From contig JANTQA010000015.1 in assembly GCA_027625915.1 (NCBI GenBank), positions 2,046,001-2,110,000 on the forward strand: 64,000 nt of DNA, read 5' to 3'. The translations under genes were made by a program, and so were the position numbers. Within the stretch, counting starts at the first letter, position 1, and each line of letters starts with the position of its first letter. Positions 10,505 through 22,066 of the stretch are shown here, piece by piece. The notes under the pieces are model-generated. The model had not been told where the DNA came from. It searched no databases and saw only the letters and a list, made by a program, of their open reading frames with translations. This stretch comes from Anaeramoeba flamelloides (Eukaryota; Metamonada; Anaeramoebidae).

Positions 10505-12699
10505 GATATTTTGATCCAAAATTGAAAATTTATTTTGATAATAATCTGAGATATAACTCTATAAATCTATTTCCAATAACATTATATATTGTGCCAAATA
10601 TTTTTGGAAAATAATTTATTAGTCGATATTAGTGTTTAAAGGGAAATTCTGTTTTTATGTTCTATAAGTAAGTTCAAACACGACGCCCTCTAAAATAAGT
10701 GTTATTAAAAAGTTGATCAATATTAGATATGTAAAAAATTGCAAACTTTAGGATTATGAAGTAAGATAATTTTTTCGCTTTCAAATCCAAAATCTTAACA
10801 TTTCAAAAACTCTTATAATTTAGTTTTTACTTGACAATTGAAAGTTTAAGTAATAATTAGAAAATTTATTCACATTTTATTATTGTATTCAAAACTGATT
10901 ATAAACTCTGTTTCAAAATTTTGGCCCATTAAAAATCAAATTTTAAAGAAAAATATTTTTTCTAATAGAAGTTATCTATTATAATATAAAATCTTCTATT
11001 TTAATATTCAGTTTTATATTCAAGAGATATTTTTTTTCGTCTAAAAATAATATAAAAAAAAAAAAAATAAAAAACAATTAAAAAAAATTGGGACATTTAT
11101 ATTGAAAGAAGGATTACATAAAAAATTGAAAATTTAAAAAATTAAAAAAACCCATTTATCGATTTTCCTTCCATTTGAATAACTAAATCTAATCTCTTTT
11201 TCATATTTGAAACCAATTTTTTCATTAATTCATCGGTTACTTCTTTCCAATTTTTCATTTTCATTTTCATTTTCCATTTTAAGAAAATATAATCAAAAAA
11301 ATAAAAAAGAGAAAAAATTATTTATTTGCAAACTTTTCATGGTGAGGGGAAAGAATTTCAAATGATATAAAAGCAATTCAAAATTCAAATGTAACATGGG
11401 CCATTTATTATGAAATTTAGTTTATTTTATGTAATAATTGAATTATTGGTTATAAAGTCTGAAACTATAATTTTAAATCATTTGTATAAAACTAGAAATG
11501 AACTAAATCTCAAATTTTCAAAATTAATTGAGAAAATATCTGAAAATTGAAAATCTACTATCAATATTAATTATTAAAATAAGAATTATTTATGGTGATT
11601 TGAAATTTTTAAAAAGGTATCTTAATTGGAGAAATATAATTGATAATTTAAAATTTATCCTTAGATTAAGTAAAACTATTTTATATAATAATATTTTCCC
11701 ACATTGTGCTTAATTTGAAAAAAATGATTAAATTTCGGGTTGAAAGAAACTCAAACAATTATTTTTTAAATTTAAAAATAAAAATAATTCTCATAATAGT
11801 TGTTTTCTGATAAATTTATCATTTATCTGAGGTATAATCAAATAAAATTAAGGTTTCTTTTGAAGTTGGTTTCTTTAGAAATATTCTACTTTGATTTGTT
11901 ATCGATTTAAAAATTTATCAAAAGGTTAAAATTGTTTGGTTCAAAAGAATTACCTAATTTGTCAATTGAGAAGGTTATTAAATGTTTATTGTTTATATCT
12001 TCATCATGCAATGTGGAAATCAATTTTCCAATATTTTAACTAATATTTTCAATTGATCAGAAAAAAGGAATTTCAAGAGTTTTTGAAATGATGGGGTGTT
12101 ATATTTAATTATGGGCCCAAAATTAAGTTTCATAAATGTCAAAATTATTTTTTTTTTTAATGTGAAAAAATTGTAAAGTAGTGTAAAAAAATACCGGGTA
12201 TATAATAAAATCATTAACAAGATTTTTAATTGTGAATATTATGAAAAAAAATGTGTAATTTACCAGTTTTTTCAATCAAATCCTTTTTATAAATAACCAA
12301 AATCTTTATAAACCTAGTAATAGGTATACGTAAAGTTCATTAAAGTGGGGTGTCTATAGAATACTCAAGTTATTGTTTGATAGCCAAGTAGATCAACTTT
12401 TTTTGAAAAATAATTGATTTTTATTGAGGTTTACTAGAGTTTGGAAAATGATAATTTTTAATCTTGTTTTTTGATTGACTCATTAGTGTTTGCTCAAGTG
12501 TAAATTCATTAGTCATCATTTGAATAAGTGGTTGGGTTATAATTTAAAAATTTTTTTTCATTCAAAAAAAGGATTTGATTGTAAATAATTGAAATTAGTC
12601 AACAATTTTCCTAATATTCACAATTAAAAATCTTTTCAGGGATTATTTTCGTGTTGGGTATTTTTTAAACCACAGTTGTCAAAATAATTTGTGTCGAAA
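10505..12699. other. AT-rich intergenic stretch with a weak inverted pair
   Basis: No gene is supported. Near 12214-12235 the sequence AGATTTTTAATTGTGAATATT is matched in inverted form near 12610-12632, so 12.2-12.6 kb may be another foldback repeat. The open frame at 11528-11713 is Ile/Lys/Asn-rich and has no family resemblance. Confidence 0.45.
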
Positions 12700-12805
12700 A
12701 AGTTTTGTCAATGCTTTAAAATAAAAAGTGTGTTTTTTTGTTTTAAAAGACCTATACATTAACCGATCAAAGAAACCAATCATAAACCCTAATTAAACAT
12801 GGTAA
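12700..12805 (+). repeat. Dispersed repeat DR6, copy 1
   Basis: The block with GACCTATACATTAACCGATC near 12750 and AAGAAACCAATCATAAACCC near 12770 is found inverted at about 32180-32235. Confidence 0.55.
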
Positions 12806-12889
12806 TGGTTTCTTAAAGTTCTATTATTTAAAAAGAAATTCGAAAAATAAAGGATCAAATTGCAAAATTTACCGAATAAAAAAGACTAA

Positions 12890-13175
12890 ATTTTTGGAGA
12901 AAGTTTTTGTCATCCCTCAGCTTAAAAAACAACAAAAAAATTGAGAAAAATACAAAAAATTTAAAACCAATTTCATCCCTAATTTAAATTCTACTGAAAA
13001 GATTAAGGAGTTTATCGATAAAAGTGATTTTAACGCGTGTATACTATTGTGTTGTTGATTGGATATTGCGTTGGAATATGAAAAAAAAAAAAGGTCAGAT
13101 TATATTTTGAAACATGGATTATAGTAGTTGGGAACGCATTATTTTGATCGCTCTTCTAAAATCAAATTATTTTTC
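12890..13175 (+). pseudogene. Coding-like fragment interrupted by stop codons, unidentified
   Basis: One frame reads as convincing but broken protein: segments such as KTNFIPNLNSTEKIKEF, IDKSDFNACILLC and LDIALEYEKKKRSDYILKHG follow each other, separated by a few in-frame stops. Local G+C is higher than in the surroundings. It may be a decayed gene, or exons of a host gene whose short introns I could not place. I do not recognise a family. It lies 1.3 kb upstream of the next coding-like segment on the same strand. Confidence 0.3.
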
Positions 13176-14485
13176 ATTTTTCAAAAAGTCTTTAATTAAA
13201 ACCAACTTATGTATAAGAGTCCTCACAAATTTTATTTTGAAAACATGACCAACCCATAAATTTTTAATCAAGTAATTGACAAAATAACTCAAATAAAACT
13301 AATTTATTCAGAATTTTGCCGAAATTTTATAATTTTTAATAGTTTTTTACCTGTCATTTTTTTTGATGTTCCACACAAGTATTAAAATTTTTATTAAAAT
13401 TTTCAACTTGTATTGATTAAAAAAGATTTTTCCATAAAAAATTTAATAAATAGTATCCTAATATTGCCAATTGTTAAAAACAGTTTTTGGCTTCACACCT
13501 TATTTTTTTATCAAAATTTTCTTTTTCTCAACAATAATTTCAAGAGTAATTTATTTTTTTCAAATACTCTCTTTTAATTTGCCTTTGTCAAATTGATAAC
13601 TTTAGTGCTTTAGAAATTCAAAAAAAAAAATATCAATTGATCAAAGAAGCATATATTTAAACTTATTTTGTTTTTTGAAAAAATTTTTCATTCCCTTCAA
13701 AAAAAATTTTTTTTTGATATTTGAATTGCAAAACATTCGATTTAAATTTTTTTTAAAAATATTTTCCCAAAACAGAGGTTTGGTACTAAAAGGCAATTAA
13801 ATCTTAGATACCGTTTGGTGAATTAAATTGTTGAATTTTGACTCTATTGTTAAATTTTTAAAAAAAGTATAAAAGAAAATAAATACAAGTAATAGGATTC
13901 AGAAAATTGCTAGACATCAAAAAAAGGACTTTTTGTCCATTATTTTTGATTTTTTTACCAAAATTTTTTGAATAAAATTATTTTTTTGTGAGATCTTAAA
14001 GACTTTTTGTTGACAACAAAACCAAAAAAAAAAAATGATCACTAATAAAAGAACTATTTAGGTGTTTTAATCTTTTTAATTGGGATTAAACAGAAAAAAA
14101 ATATTTTTTGCTCTTATTGTCAAACAAATTTGTAATTTGTAATTCACGAAAAAAAAGTTGGTTTATTTGAGTGGTGTATCAATACTATCAACATTTTTCA
14201 GCTGGAAAATTTTGAAGATAAAGGATAAAAATGAATACATTACAAAATATTACTCGAAAAATTTTGAGAAAAGAAAGAATTGTTTAGTTTATCCTTTTTT
14301 TTATGAGTTACTTTAATCTAAAGGTTAACAATCAGCTATTTTGAGATTTCAGAATTATGGGAAAAGTGAGTGAAATTTCCCAAACTAAAAAAGTTTAAAA
14401 AACATAAAGTCCCAATACAACTTTGGACCAGTACTATTGTATGTTACTTTTCAATATTATTGTTGCTTTCTTCACCAAGTAATTT
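13176..14485. other. AT-rich stretch, no gene seen
   Basis: No frame of note. Homopolymer runs dominate. Confidence 0.4.
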
Positions 14486-14489
14486 TGTT

Positions 14490-14800
14490 TTTTGTTAATG
14501 ACTTTCTCAGTATTTTTCGGTTCGAGTAAAGTCGTATTTTATTGACATCGAAAAATCTTGATTCGTGTAAAATGTCCCTCTAATACCCAGAAGTATTTGG
14601 ATATTTCAACTGAAAACTCGGAATCACATTTAGATCTTTTCAAAATGATAAAATCTTGTTTTAAAAATCATCTTGAGAAGAGAATGTTGTCATTAAAATA
14701 TGAAGATCAGGCAAAAATTATATCTCTTTGAAACTCTCGATGAATTAAGTATAATTTCTCAACCAGCTATGGCACCACTATACTAAAACAAAACTTCAAA
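14490..14800 (+). pseudogene. Coding-like segment, possibly extra exon(s) of the SIN3-like gene or a decayed piece of it
   Basis: From about 14545 one frame is open for some 60 codons with coding-like composition (parts: LIRVKCPSNTQKYLDIS, TENSESHLDLFKMIKSC, LEKRMLSLKYEDQAKII). It then continues in a neighbouring frame as FETLDELSIISQPAMAPLY before a stop. A pyrimidine-rich acceptor (TTTCTCAG) lies just upstream near 14512. The Cys followed by an acidic/aromatic segment and helices, ending in a Leu-Tyr, loosely recalls the histone-deacetylase interaction domain that precedes the C-terminal domain in SIN3 proteins. That fits its place upstream of the SIN3-like exon, but the match is by eye only and the frame change is unexplained. 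Confidence 0.3.
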
Positions 14801-15097
14801 TCTATTGTCTCCTGATTTAAATTTTTAAAGTGAAAATAATTGCACAGTTTACTGGCAAATTTTCAAAACCTCTTAAAAAAAATATTTAAATTCTTAAAAC
14901 CCTAAATTTAAAAAAGTCTCTGAGAACAAAGAAGGTACATACATAACAGAATGTTAAAAATTTACAAGTAAGTTTTTGTTTTGTTAGAATTTTCCTTTTA
15001 TTTTTTTCTTTTTTTATATTTCTTTTATTAATTATTGCCTTTTGTTTCTTGAAAAAATCGCCGACTTCAAGTGAAGATTCAAGAAATATTTTTCCAA

Positions 15098-18000
15098 ATG
15101 GACGAACACAAAAAAGTTGAAAATTTCCTTTTTAAGAGTCAACCAAATCTGAATAATATTTCAATTGATTTTAAACAGGATTTATTACAAAGAAACACAA
15201 CAATAAACCGTAAACGATCGTTGAATTCAACAAACTTGGTTGAGTCGAGAGAAGAACAACCTCACTTTATTTTAAAAAACTCAAGATCAAACCCATCTTT
15301 TTCTGGTATGTCTTTCTTTAACCATTTTTTTTTTAATCTTTTTGTTTAACCTTCTTTTTTGAATTTTTTAAATTCAAGTTTTTGAAAACAAAAACCACCC
15401 CAATTTAAAGCTTAAGGTTGGCGAATAAACAAATTGAACTCTATTTTCTATCAATAGTTTTTTACAAAATCATTTTAAGAATTTTGGTTATTTCAATTTT
15501 TGCCACTCAAAAAAAATCAAAGACTTTTTTTTTTAAAAATGTATTTCAAAAACCGAACAAGTTTTTAAGTAATTTTAAACAAAGACATTGGACTTTTTTT
15601 TTTTTACATTTTTTGGATCAAAAATACTTTTTAAAGTATTTTGTGTTTTTTTTTTTTTTTTTTTTTTTCTTTTATAACCTCTTGTATTGTCTAAAATCGA
15701 ATTTTTTGAATTTTGTATGAGTCTGAAAGTTTTTGTGTTCAAAATAAATTCAACAAAAAAAATTTGAGATCTTTTTGGAATGTTGTTGGATTTAAATAAG
15801 AAAAAAATTTTAATTGATCATTTTGTTTATTACTGAGATTTCCTCACCAATGAAAAATTTTTTTATTTGGTTAGATTACTTAAATTGGTCCAGGAACTCT
15901 TTTTGTGAAACATCAAAAGTAAAAAAAATTAATCTTGAAAAAAATTTTCAAATCAATGTTAATTGTTAAAATGTTAGTAATGGAAAGGAAAAATTTTTCA
16001 AATATTTTTTTATTTATTTTTTAGCTGATCCTTAAAAGATATCTGAAACCGAAATTACCCAAACTGAAATAATACCTTTTGTTAAACTCTAAAAGCCAAT
16101 TTCACATGAATAGGAAAATCAGATAAAACAAAAAATCCAAAAAAAGTCCAATTTTACTAATTCTTTACATTTTAAATACCCAAATTGGGAAAAATGAAAC
16201 GTGTTTACATTTCGTTTCATTTAGATGCTTTGAATTCTATTTTAATTCAAATAATCAATCTAATTTCTGGATTGGTATTTTTTTTTAAATGAAGGGAAAA
16301 ATAAGTAAAAAAATAATATTTCAAAATGAGAACTTTTACTACTATTTTAGAAAAAAAAAGTGATTTGGCAAAATTTTTTTCCTTTTGGCAATTATTTTTA
16401 TGATGGTTGTTGTTAAATAGTGGCAATAGTAATAAAGTTTTCAAATATTTTTTTAATTTAGGATCAGAATCAAAAAGATCAACAAATTTGCTGTTAATTT
16501 TTCAACACACCCACTTATAAGATGTGCTTTATTTACAAAAATAATAGAACACTTCTGTGAAAATCTTTACTTTTCCGAAAAAAACACAATTCCCAAAAAA
16601 GTATTTGTTAACGAACAATTATTTATTCAAAAAAAAAATGAATATTTGACAAAACAATGAGTCTTTCACAAACAAATAGCACTATCTGAAAATCTGTCAT
16701 ATTGAGATGGAAAACTCTTTTATATTTCTTAAAATTGAATATCATTCATATTTTTTTTTTTTTCAAAAGTAAAATTTAAAAAATTCATCTAATCTTCATT
16801 ATTTTTATAATATTTATTATTCTAATTACTTTTCCTTATTTAAATCAAAATCAACAATTTTTTAAAACAACAATATAGGTGGTTCTCAAAAAATTGCAAA
16901 ACCATTTTATTTCACCTTTTCCGATAATAATATCTTAATTGCAGTTATGGATTTATTAAAGCACACGATCAATTCAATAGAAAATATTTCAATTTCAAAA
17001 TTATTTGATCAAAACAATTCAAAAATTAGATACCAAAAATTTCAAAAATTAGAGTATATGTTAAAGAAAAATTTGAAAGAATCGAAAAACAAGATGATTA
17101 ATTTTGTTGATTCTCTATTAAAATATTTTTTAAAACCACAACAGAAAAAATATCCAAATTCTTTTTTATGTGGAGAATTAATTTTAATTTATTTATTCTC
17201 ATCAAATGAATTGATCAAACAAAAAATAAAAATCCATCGCCCTTTTCTTTTTGGTAGCGTTGGGTTTAACACCATATTTGAGATCATGGAAACTTTAGAT
17301 TACCGCTTACACATTTTGAAAGATATGTCACAGCAAAAAGTTTACCCACCACAAGCACTAATCAAAAAACAAAAACCAAATAAACTTTTTGATAACAAGA
17401 ATAACAAGAAAAATAGTAACAACAACAACAACAACAACAACAAGCAAAGTGGACATACCTTTTCATTTAAAGACGCAATGGAAAATTTTACGAATCAAAC
17501 GGAAACGGATAAAGAAAAGGTATTTTCATTGCTACCATTCACTTCAACAATAAAATGGTTAAAATTACTGATTAGTAGTAAAATGACAAAAAAAGAATAC
17601 GAAAATAGATTATTAACAATGTTTTGTGGAGAAATTGATGCTTTTAAAACCCTGGATCAATTATTAATCAAATTATGCTATACCATTTTTGATCTCATTT
17701 CGGACAAACATACAAATAGATTAATATCCTTATTTTTGAATTACCAAAATGATCAACAATTCCCAGATTTGGATACTTATTTCCAAAGTGCAAGAAATAT
17801 TTTGAAAAATGAGGCTCTATATAAGTTTCATTTTTCGAATAAAATTAATCCAAATCGTAAGGGGGGGAGGGGACTGAGTTCCCATATCAGGGTTGAAGTT
17901 GAAAATGGGATTGAAGGGCAAAAAATGATCGGGCTAGATTTAAAGAAGGTAAACAACGAAAAGACAACCAACAAGAAATTGAAAAAAAATTATCAAATTT

Positions 18001-18416
18001 TTAATAAAATTAGTAGTTCCAAAAATTCTCTAAATTCGTTAGACAAAAAGAAAAAAGTGGAGAAAAGGCTTTGGAATTATTTTGAAAATATTGCCTCAAA
18101 AAATAAAATTTTTTTGACAAGAAATAAAAAAAATTGGATGGATCTAATTAATAAAAATACCACATTTGATTCCTCAAAAATTTTCTTACCAGAAGAATTA
18201 GAATACCAATTATTAGATGCTGCTTCAACCAATGTTTTGGTTAGAAATGATTTAGAATTCAAATTTAACATCAATTCTTTACAAAAGCATTTTATTAACA
18301 ACACTGAAGATTTTTTTTACCGATTAAAAAATCGAAAGCACATTAAGCAAAAGAATAATAGAAAAGGTTTAAGCACAATTATAAATAATTTAAATGAAAA
18401 TTTGTTAAAAAAATAA
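15098..18416 (+). CDS. SIN3-like protein (C-terminal domain), at least two exons: 15098-15305 and 16879-18416
   Basis: SIN3 is the scaffold of a histone-deacetylase corepressor complex. Joining G at 15305 (donor GTATGT) to 16879 (acceptor TATAG) keeps one frame and gives 581 residues; an acceptor at 16944 (TTGCAG) is also in phase. Residues 1-70 are Asn/Ser-rich and probably disordered. PFYFTFSDNNILIAVMDLL near 78-96 resembles the family's FFGNN-x-YxFFRLH-x-LL start of the C-terminal domain. EYENRLLTMFCGEIDAFKTLDQLLIKL near 309-335 resembles its FEDE-LR-MF-xx-AY-FTLDKLI-KL block in spacing. NILKNEALYKFHF follows near 380. A poly-Asn insert is at 250-257. Known SIN3 proteins exceed 1000 residues and carry PAH domains, which I do not see; further upstream exons are likely, as is an internal one at 16462-16657. 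Identity is tentative. Confidence 0.5.
15306..16878 (+). other. Intron region of the SIN3-like gene (1573 nt), may hide further exons
   Basis: Begins GTATGT and ends AATATAG. It is mostly T-rich DNA. Besides the open segment at 16462-16657, there are good pyrimidine-rich acceptors at 16024 (TTTTTTAG) and 16224 (CATTTAG), the latter followed by 50 nt that could encode DALNSILIQIINLISGL up to a GTATTT donor. None of these could be joined in phase with both neighbours. Confidence 0.45.
16462..16657 (+). CDS. Probable additional exon of the SIN3-like gene
   Basis: After a strong acceptor (TTTTTTTAATTTAG ending at 16461) one frame stays open for about 65 codons before a TGA. It has coding-like composition, for example VNFSTHPLIRCALFTKII and EHFCENLYFSEKNTIPKK. 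The phase (two bases needed from the preceding exon) does not match the exon ending at 15305, so another upstream exon or an alternative donor is required. Candidate donors inside it are GTATTT at 16601 and GTGAAA at 16557; only the latter is in phase with the exon at 16879. The function of this segment alone is not recognisable. Confidence 0.4.
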
Positions 18417-18505
18417 TAATAAAATAGGCAATTAATTCAAAAAAAAGTTTTGAAAATATAGAATTAATTTGATCAGAAAATTAATGATTCAAGAATTCTG
18501 TAGAG

Positions 18506-18540
<35 letters not shown>

Positions 18541-18839
18541 ATATATATCCATTTAACTATATCCTAACATATATTTAAACTTATCATTTTTGTAGAGTTT
18601 TTTATTTTTTATTTATTTTTCTTTTTTTGTATTCTTCTTCTAATTTTTACTTATAATTCTGTTAATTATTTAATTTTGTTTTTTTATTTTTTTTTTATTT
18701 TAATAAATCTAAAAAATTTATTTTATCTTTTTTTTTAAAAGTTTTGATTTTGTAAAATTTACCTTATTTTTTGAATAAATAATATACTAAATAACCAATC
18801 CCAGTAATTAGATTGTTGATTTGAATTGAAATAGAATTC
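18417..18839. other. 3' flank of the SIN3-like gene with an (AT)n tract
   Basis: An (AT)n microsatellite spans about 18509-18548. The rest is T-rich. No gene was seen. Confidence 0.5.
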
Positions 18840-19600
18840 AAAAGATCCAAATAAAACCAAAAATAATAACACAATTTCAATTGGCAACCAACAAATTACA
18901 TTTTTATCTAACCATCCTTCAAATCTATTAATCTTACACTCTTCATTTCGGATTTCGGAAAACTAAAAAATAAATTATCAAAAATTACCTTTTTGAAAAA
19001 CTCTTAAAACCCATACCAAATACAAGATCGATCAGATAAAAATCAAATTAACATACACCATTTCGGATATAAGACAATCTTTTTTTAAATTGTAGTGATT
19101 GAAAACCATAAACAAATTAAAAGTAGAAAAATTCCAGTTAAATTTATTATATGATCTTTAGAAAGTATTTATAAAACTTTTTAGATAAAACTTGTCAATA
19201 TTAAATAATTATCTCATACAAAAGTACTGGTATCATGAAAAAAGTGATGCTTTTACATTTTTGTGAAATTAAGCTTAAAAAGTCTATTCACAAGGGTTAA
19301 TCAATTTTCCCTTCAAAAGTTTTCTTTCACTTAAGGTTTACAATCACTGAAATTTGAAAATAATATTATATTATGTAGGGTGTGATGACTTGTAATTTTG
19401 GTTCTTATCTGATCAATCTTGTGCTTGGTATGGGTTTTAAGAGTTGTTTAAAAAATGAAATTTTTGAGATTTTATTTTTTAGTTTTCCCAAATCCGAAAT
19501 GAAGAGTGTAAGATTAATAGATTGGTAGGTGTTTAAGAATAAATTTAAATTTTTGGGTTATAGAAGAAAATTTTGATTTTATTTTCAGTCATTAACTAAA
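18840..19600. repeat. Large hairpin of two inverted DR8 copies
   Basis: The arm at about 18890-19110 is repeated in inverted form at about 19335-19545. The block TTAATCTTACACTCTTCATT near 18930 pairs with AATGAAGAGTGTAAGATTAA near 19498, and the ACCCATACCAAATACAAGAT block near 19010 pairs with its complement near 19415-19440. The middle 225 nt do not pair. The two arms plus copies at 19690-19970 and 30640-30900 form family DR8. Confidence 0.7.
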
Positions 19601-19689
19601 TAAAAAAAATAAATACTTTCTCGGGCAAACAAGAGGAACTAAAAACTCCCCCCTTAAACAATAAAAAAAAAAAAAAAAAAAAAAAATAA

Positions 19690-19970
19690 ATACTTTTTTT
19701 AAAAGCTCCAAATAAAACCAAACATAATATTAAAAATTTCAATCAACAATACACAAACAACATTTTTTATAACTTAAGTTCCAGCTAATTAATCTTACAT
19801 TTTTCAATTCGATTTTCGGAAAAAAAATAAATAAATTGTCAAAAATAACCATTTTGAACCACTATTAAAACCCATACCAAGCACAAGATCGATCAGATAA
19901 GAACCAAAATTACAAGTCACTAGAAACAACACAAGATTATCTTTTTTTCCTCTTTCAGGGATTGTAAACC
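19690..19970 (+). repeat. DR8 copy 3
   Basis: Repeats, in the same orientation as 18840-19110, the blocks CCAAATAAAACCAAA, TTAATCTTACA, TTTTCGGAAAA, AACCCATACCAAGCACAAGA and TCGATCAGATAA. It abuts the left end of the next element at 19975. Confidence 0.65.
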
Positions 19971-19974
19971 TTAA

Positions 19975-20503
19975 GGACTATTCGAATTTAATGCTCTGTG
20001 AGGGTTGGAATACCATACAGTAAATCGTAAAACGGTTTAAAAAGTTATAGGTTTTGCTGAAAGTCAAAATATTGCAATTTTTCGGATTTTAAATGTTTTC
20101 CTGAAAATTAAAAAAATATTTTGAGATCCAAAATTTAACAGAATTCCCTCAAAAAACATTGCAAATTTGAATTACGAATTTTTTACCCATTGCTGCTGTG
20201 ACTTTCCACTTTATATTAAAGTATATTGATACCACTCCACTAAACTCTTGAAATATAAATATACGAAGTGGAAAGTCACAGCAGCAATGGGTAAAAAATT
20301 TGTAATTCAAATTTGCAATGTTTTTTGAGGGAATTCTGTTAAATTTTGGATCTCAAAATATTTTTTTAATTTAAAAACAAATCGTTAATAATTCCAAAAA
20401 TTGTAATATTTTGACTTTCAGAAAAACCTACAACTTTTTAACACGTTTTGCCATTTACTGTATGGTATTCCAACCCTCGCAGAGCATTAAATTCGAATAG
20501 TCC
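19975..20503. mobile_element. 529-bp foldback element with TTAA flanks
   Basis: Left and right halves are nearly perfect inverted copies, each about 240 nt, around a loop of about 60 nt near 20210-20270. Termini are GGACTATTCGAATTTAATGC and GCATTAAATTCGAATAGTCC, each bordered by TTAA (19971-19974 and 20504-20507). The central arms contain GACTTTCCACTT and AAGTGGAAAGTC. The first bases GGACTA match the ends of the 170-bp TTAA elements of this window, so both may be moved by one transposase. No open frame. Confidence 0.8.
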
Positions 20504-20685
20504 TTAAATTTAAATAATAAAATGAAAATTAAAAGGTTTTTTGAAAACTCTATAATCTAGTACTGTTTAGAATTTGATTTCTCAATGCGGGGTTGTCCAA
20601 AAAAAAAAGGCTTCTGTATCTCAAATTCACTTGAAAGTTTCAATTGATTCAAATTATGATTGGTGTTGATCATTTTTTTTTCAAA

Positions 20686-22066
20686 ATGAACAAACTTTTG
20701 CTTTTTATTCTTTTCCTTTTTTTCTTCAAAGCAATAGTCAGTGCCGTTGAGGTAACTGATAACTATTATGAGTTAGACGAAGAAAGCTTTGAAAAAATAC
20801 CAACATCGAATGAAAGATGGTTTGTAAAATTTTATACTAATTGGTGTGGTAATTCTTTTTCCAATTTCTTAAAAATCAACCAAAACAAAAAGCACAACAA
20901 AATGTAAAAACAAGCGACTAAGCTTAATTGGTCCCATTTCTTTGCTTTTCAAAACTTGAAAATTAATAAAAGGCGATTGCAAAAAATTGGCACCAAAGTT
21001 TGACCAAGTTGCAAAGGCATTTCCAGATCTCAAATTTGGGGGGGTAAATTGTGACAAAAAAAGGTCTGTTTGTGGTTCCCAAAATATACTCGACTTCCCA
21101 ACATTAAAATTCTACTACCAAAGCAACGTCTGGGATTTTGAACTTGCCAGGACATACAAACAAATGTATGACTTTTGCGACAAGTTTTCACAGCCTTCCA
21201 TTTTACCAATTACGACAACTCAACTGAACAACACAACTGGCTTACTAACCAACTCAATGACGAATTTTGTTATTGTTCATGATCCCTTGAAGAATCTTTC
21301 AAATCCAGATTGTGGAACTTTGCAATTAATCCAAAGATCTGAAGATTCTCGAAACGATCTTCGTTTTTGGTCCATAGCATCAGCTGACTTGCCAACCAAC
21401 AACGATCTCTTTTCTTCTGTGATCCAAAACGAAGAGAATAACGGAAGGTTACTCTTGGCAATTAGGGATGACGAAATCAAGCCAAAGGTATTTAATTTAT
21501 GCGACAATTATGAGACAGAGCAACAATTCGAGAATGAGCTACAGTCCTTTATAAATAACAATAGTATCCCACTAATACCACAATTTAATCTTCACACGTA
21601 TCGTAGGATATCCGAATCAAAGGCTTTAATCTTGATTGCTTTTATAAACCCAGCTATTGTATCAAATAAAAATTATTTATCACTCATAAAGCAAGTTGCC
21701 CTAAAAGAGAAAAGAATTGGATACACTTGGCTTGACGGAACAAAATGGGAAAAGTACATAGCCAAATATGAGATCACAATCGATGACTTGCCCAATAGTA
21801 TTATAACAAATATCGCGAAAGAATATTACTATGAGCCACCGTTTGAGGATGGCTTTCAAAACGAACAACAAATTCAATCATTTATTGATGATATCTTTTT
21901 GTTAAAAATACCCCCTAAAGGCGCCGGCTCTGGTGTTGGCGGTTTATTCCAACAAACTACAAAAGAAATAATGGCTGTAATTAAAGAAAAACCTTTAATT
22001 ACTACATTATTTTTTACATTACTGATAGTAATTTCGTCATTTTTAATGTTTTGTATGAGGCACTAA
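20686..22066 (+). CDS. TMX3-like membrane protein disulfide isomerase, exons 20686-20848 and 20973-22066
   Basis: A thioredoxin-fold oxidoreductase of the endoplasmic reticulum that would form or exchange disulfides in secretory proteins. Splicing a 124-nt intron (GTAATT...AAAAG) restores 418 residues. Residues 1-20 (MNKLLLFILFLFFFKAIVSA) are a signal peptide, so I start at 20686 rather than at the upstream in-frame ATG near 20656. The thioredoxin domain spans about 21-130, with active site W53-C54-G55-D56-C57 then KKLAPKFDQVAKAF, a buried NCD at 80-82 and the cis-proline Pro97 in DFPTLKFYY. A second part (about 135-370) is consistent with inactive thioredoxin-like domains. A membrane segment lies at about 396-416 with a short MRH tail, giving type I topology. 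No KDEL is present. The motif is CGDC rather than the usual CGHC of PDI. The intron splits the glycine codon between the two cysteines. Confidence 0.88.
20849..20972 (+). other. 124-nt phase-1 intron inside the CxxC codons of the PDI-like gene
   Basis: Donor G|GTAATT after TGG-TGT-G, acceptor AATAAAAG|GC before GAT-TGC. Removal joins Trp-Cys-Gly to Asp-Cys-Lys-Lys, giving a canonical thioredoxin active site. This supports the intron independently of composition. Confidence 0.88.

Noticed and set aside
11528-11713. Possible LINE fragment
   Set aside because: Ile/Lys/Asn-rich frame with no motif and no match to the LINE relic at 7185.
14520-14545. GGTTCGAGT as a tRNA T-arm
   Set aside because: No matching acceptor, D- or anticodon arms around it, and it lies in a coding-like segment.
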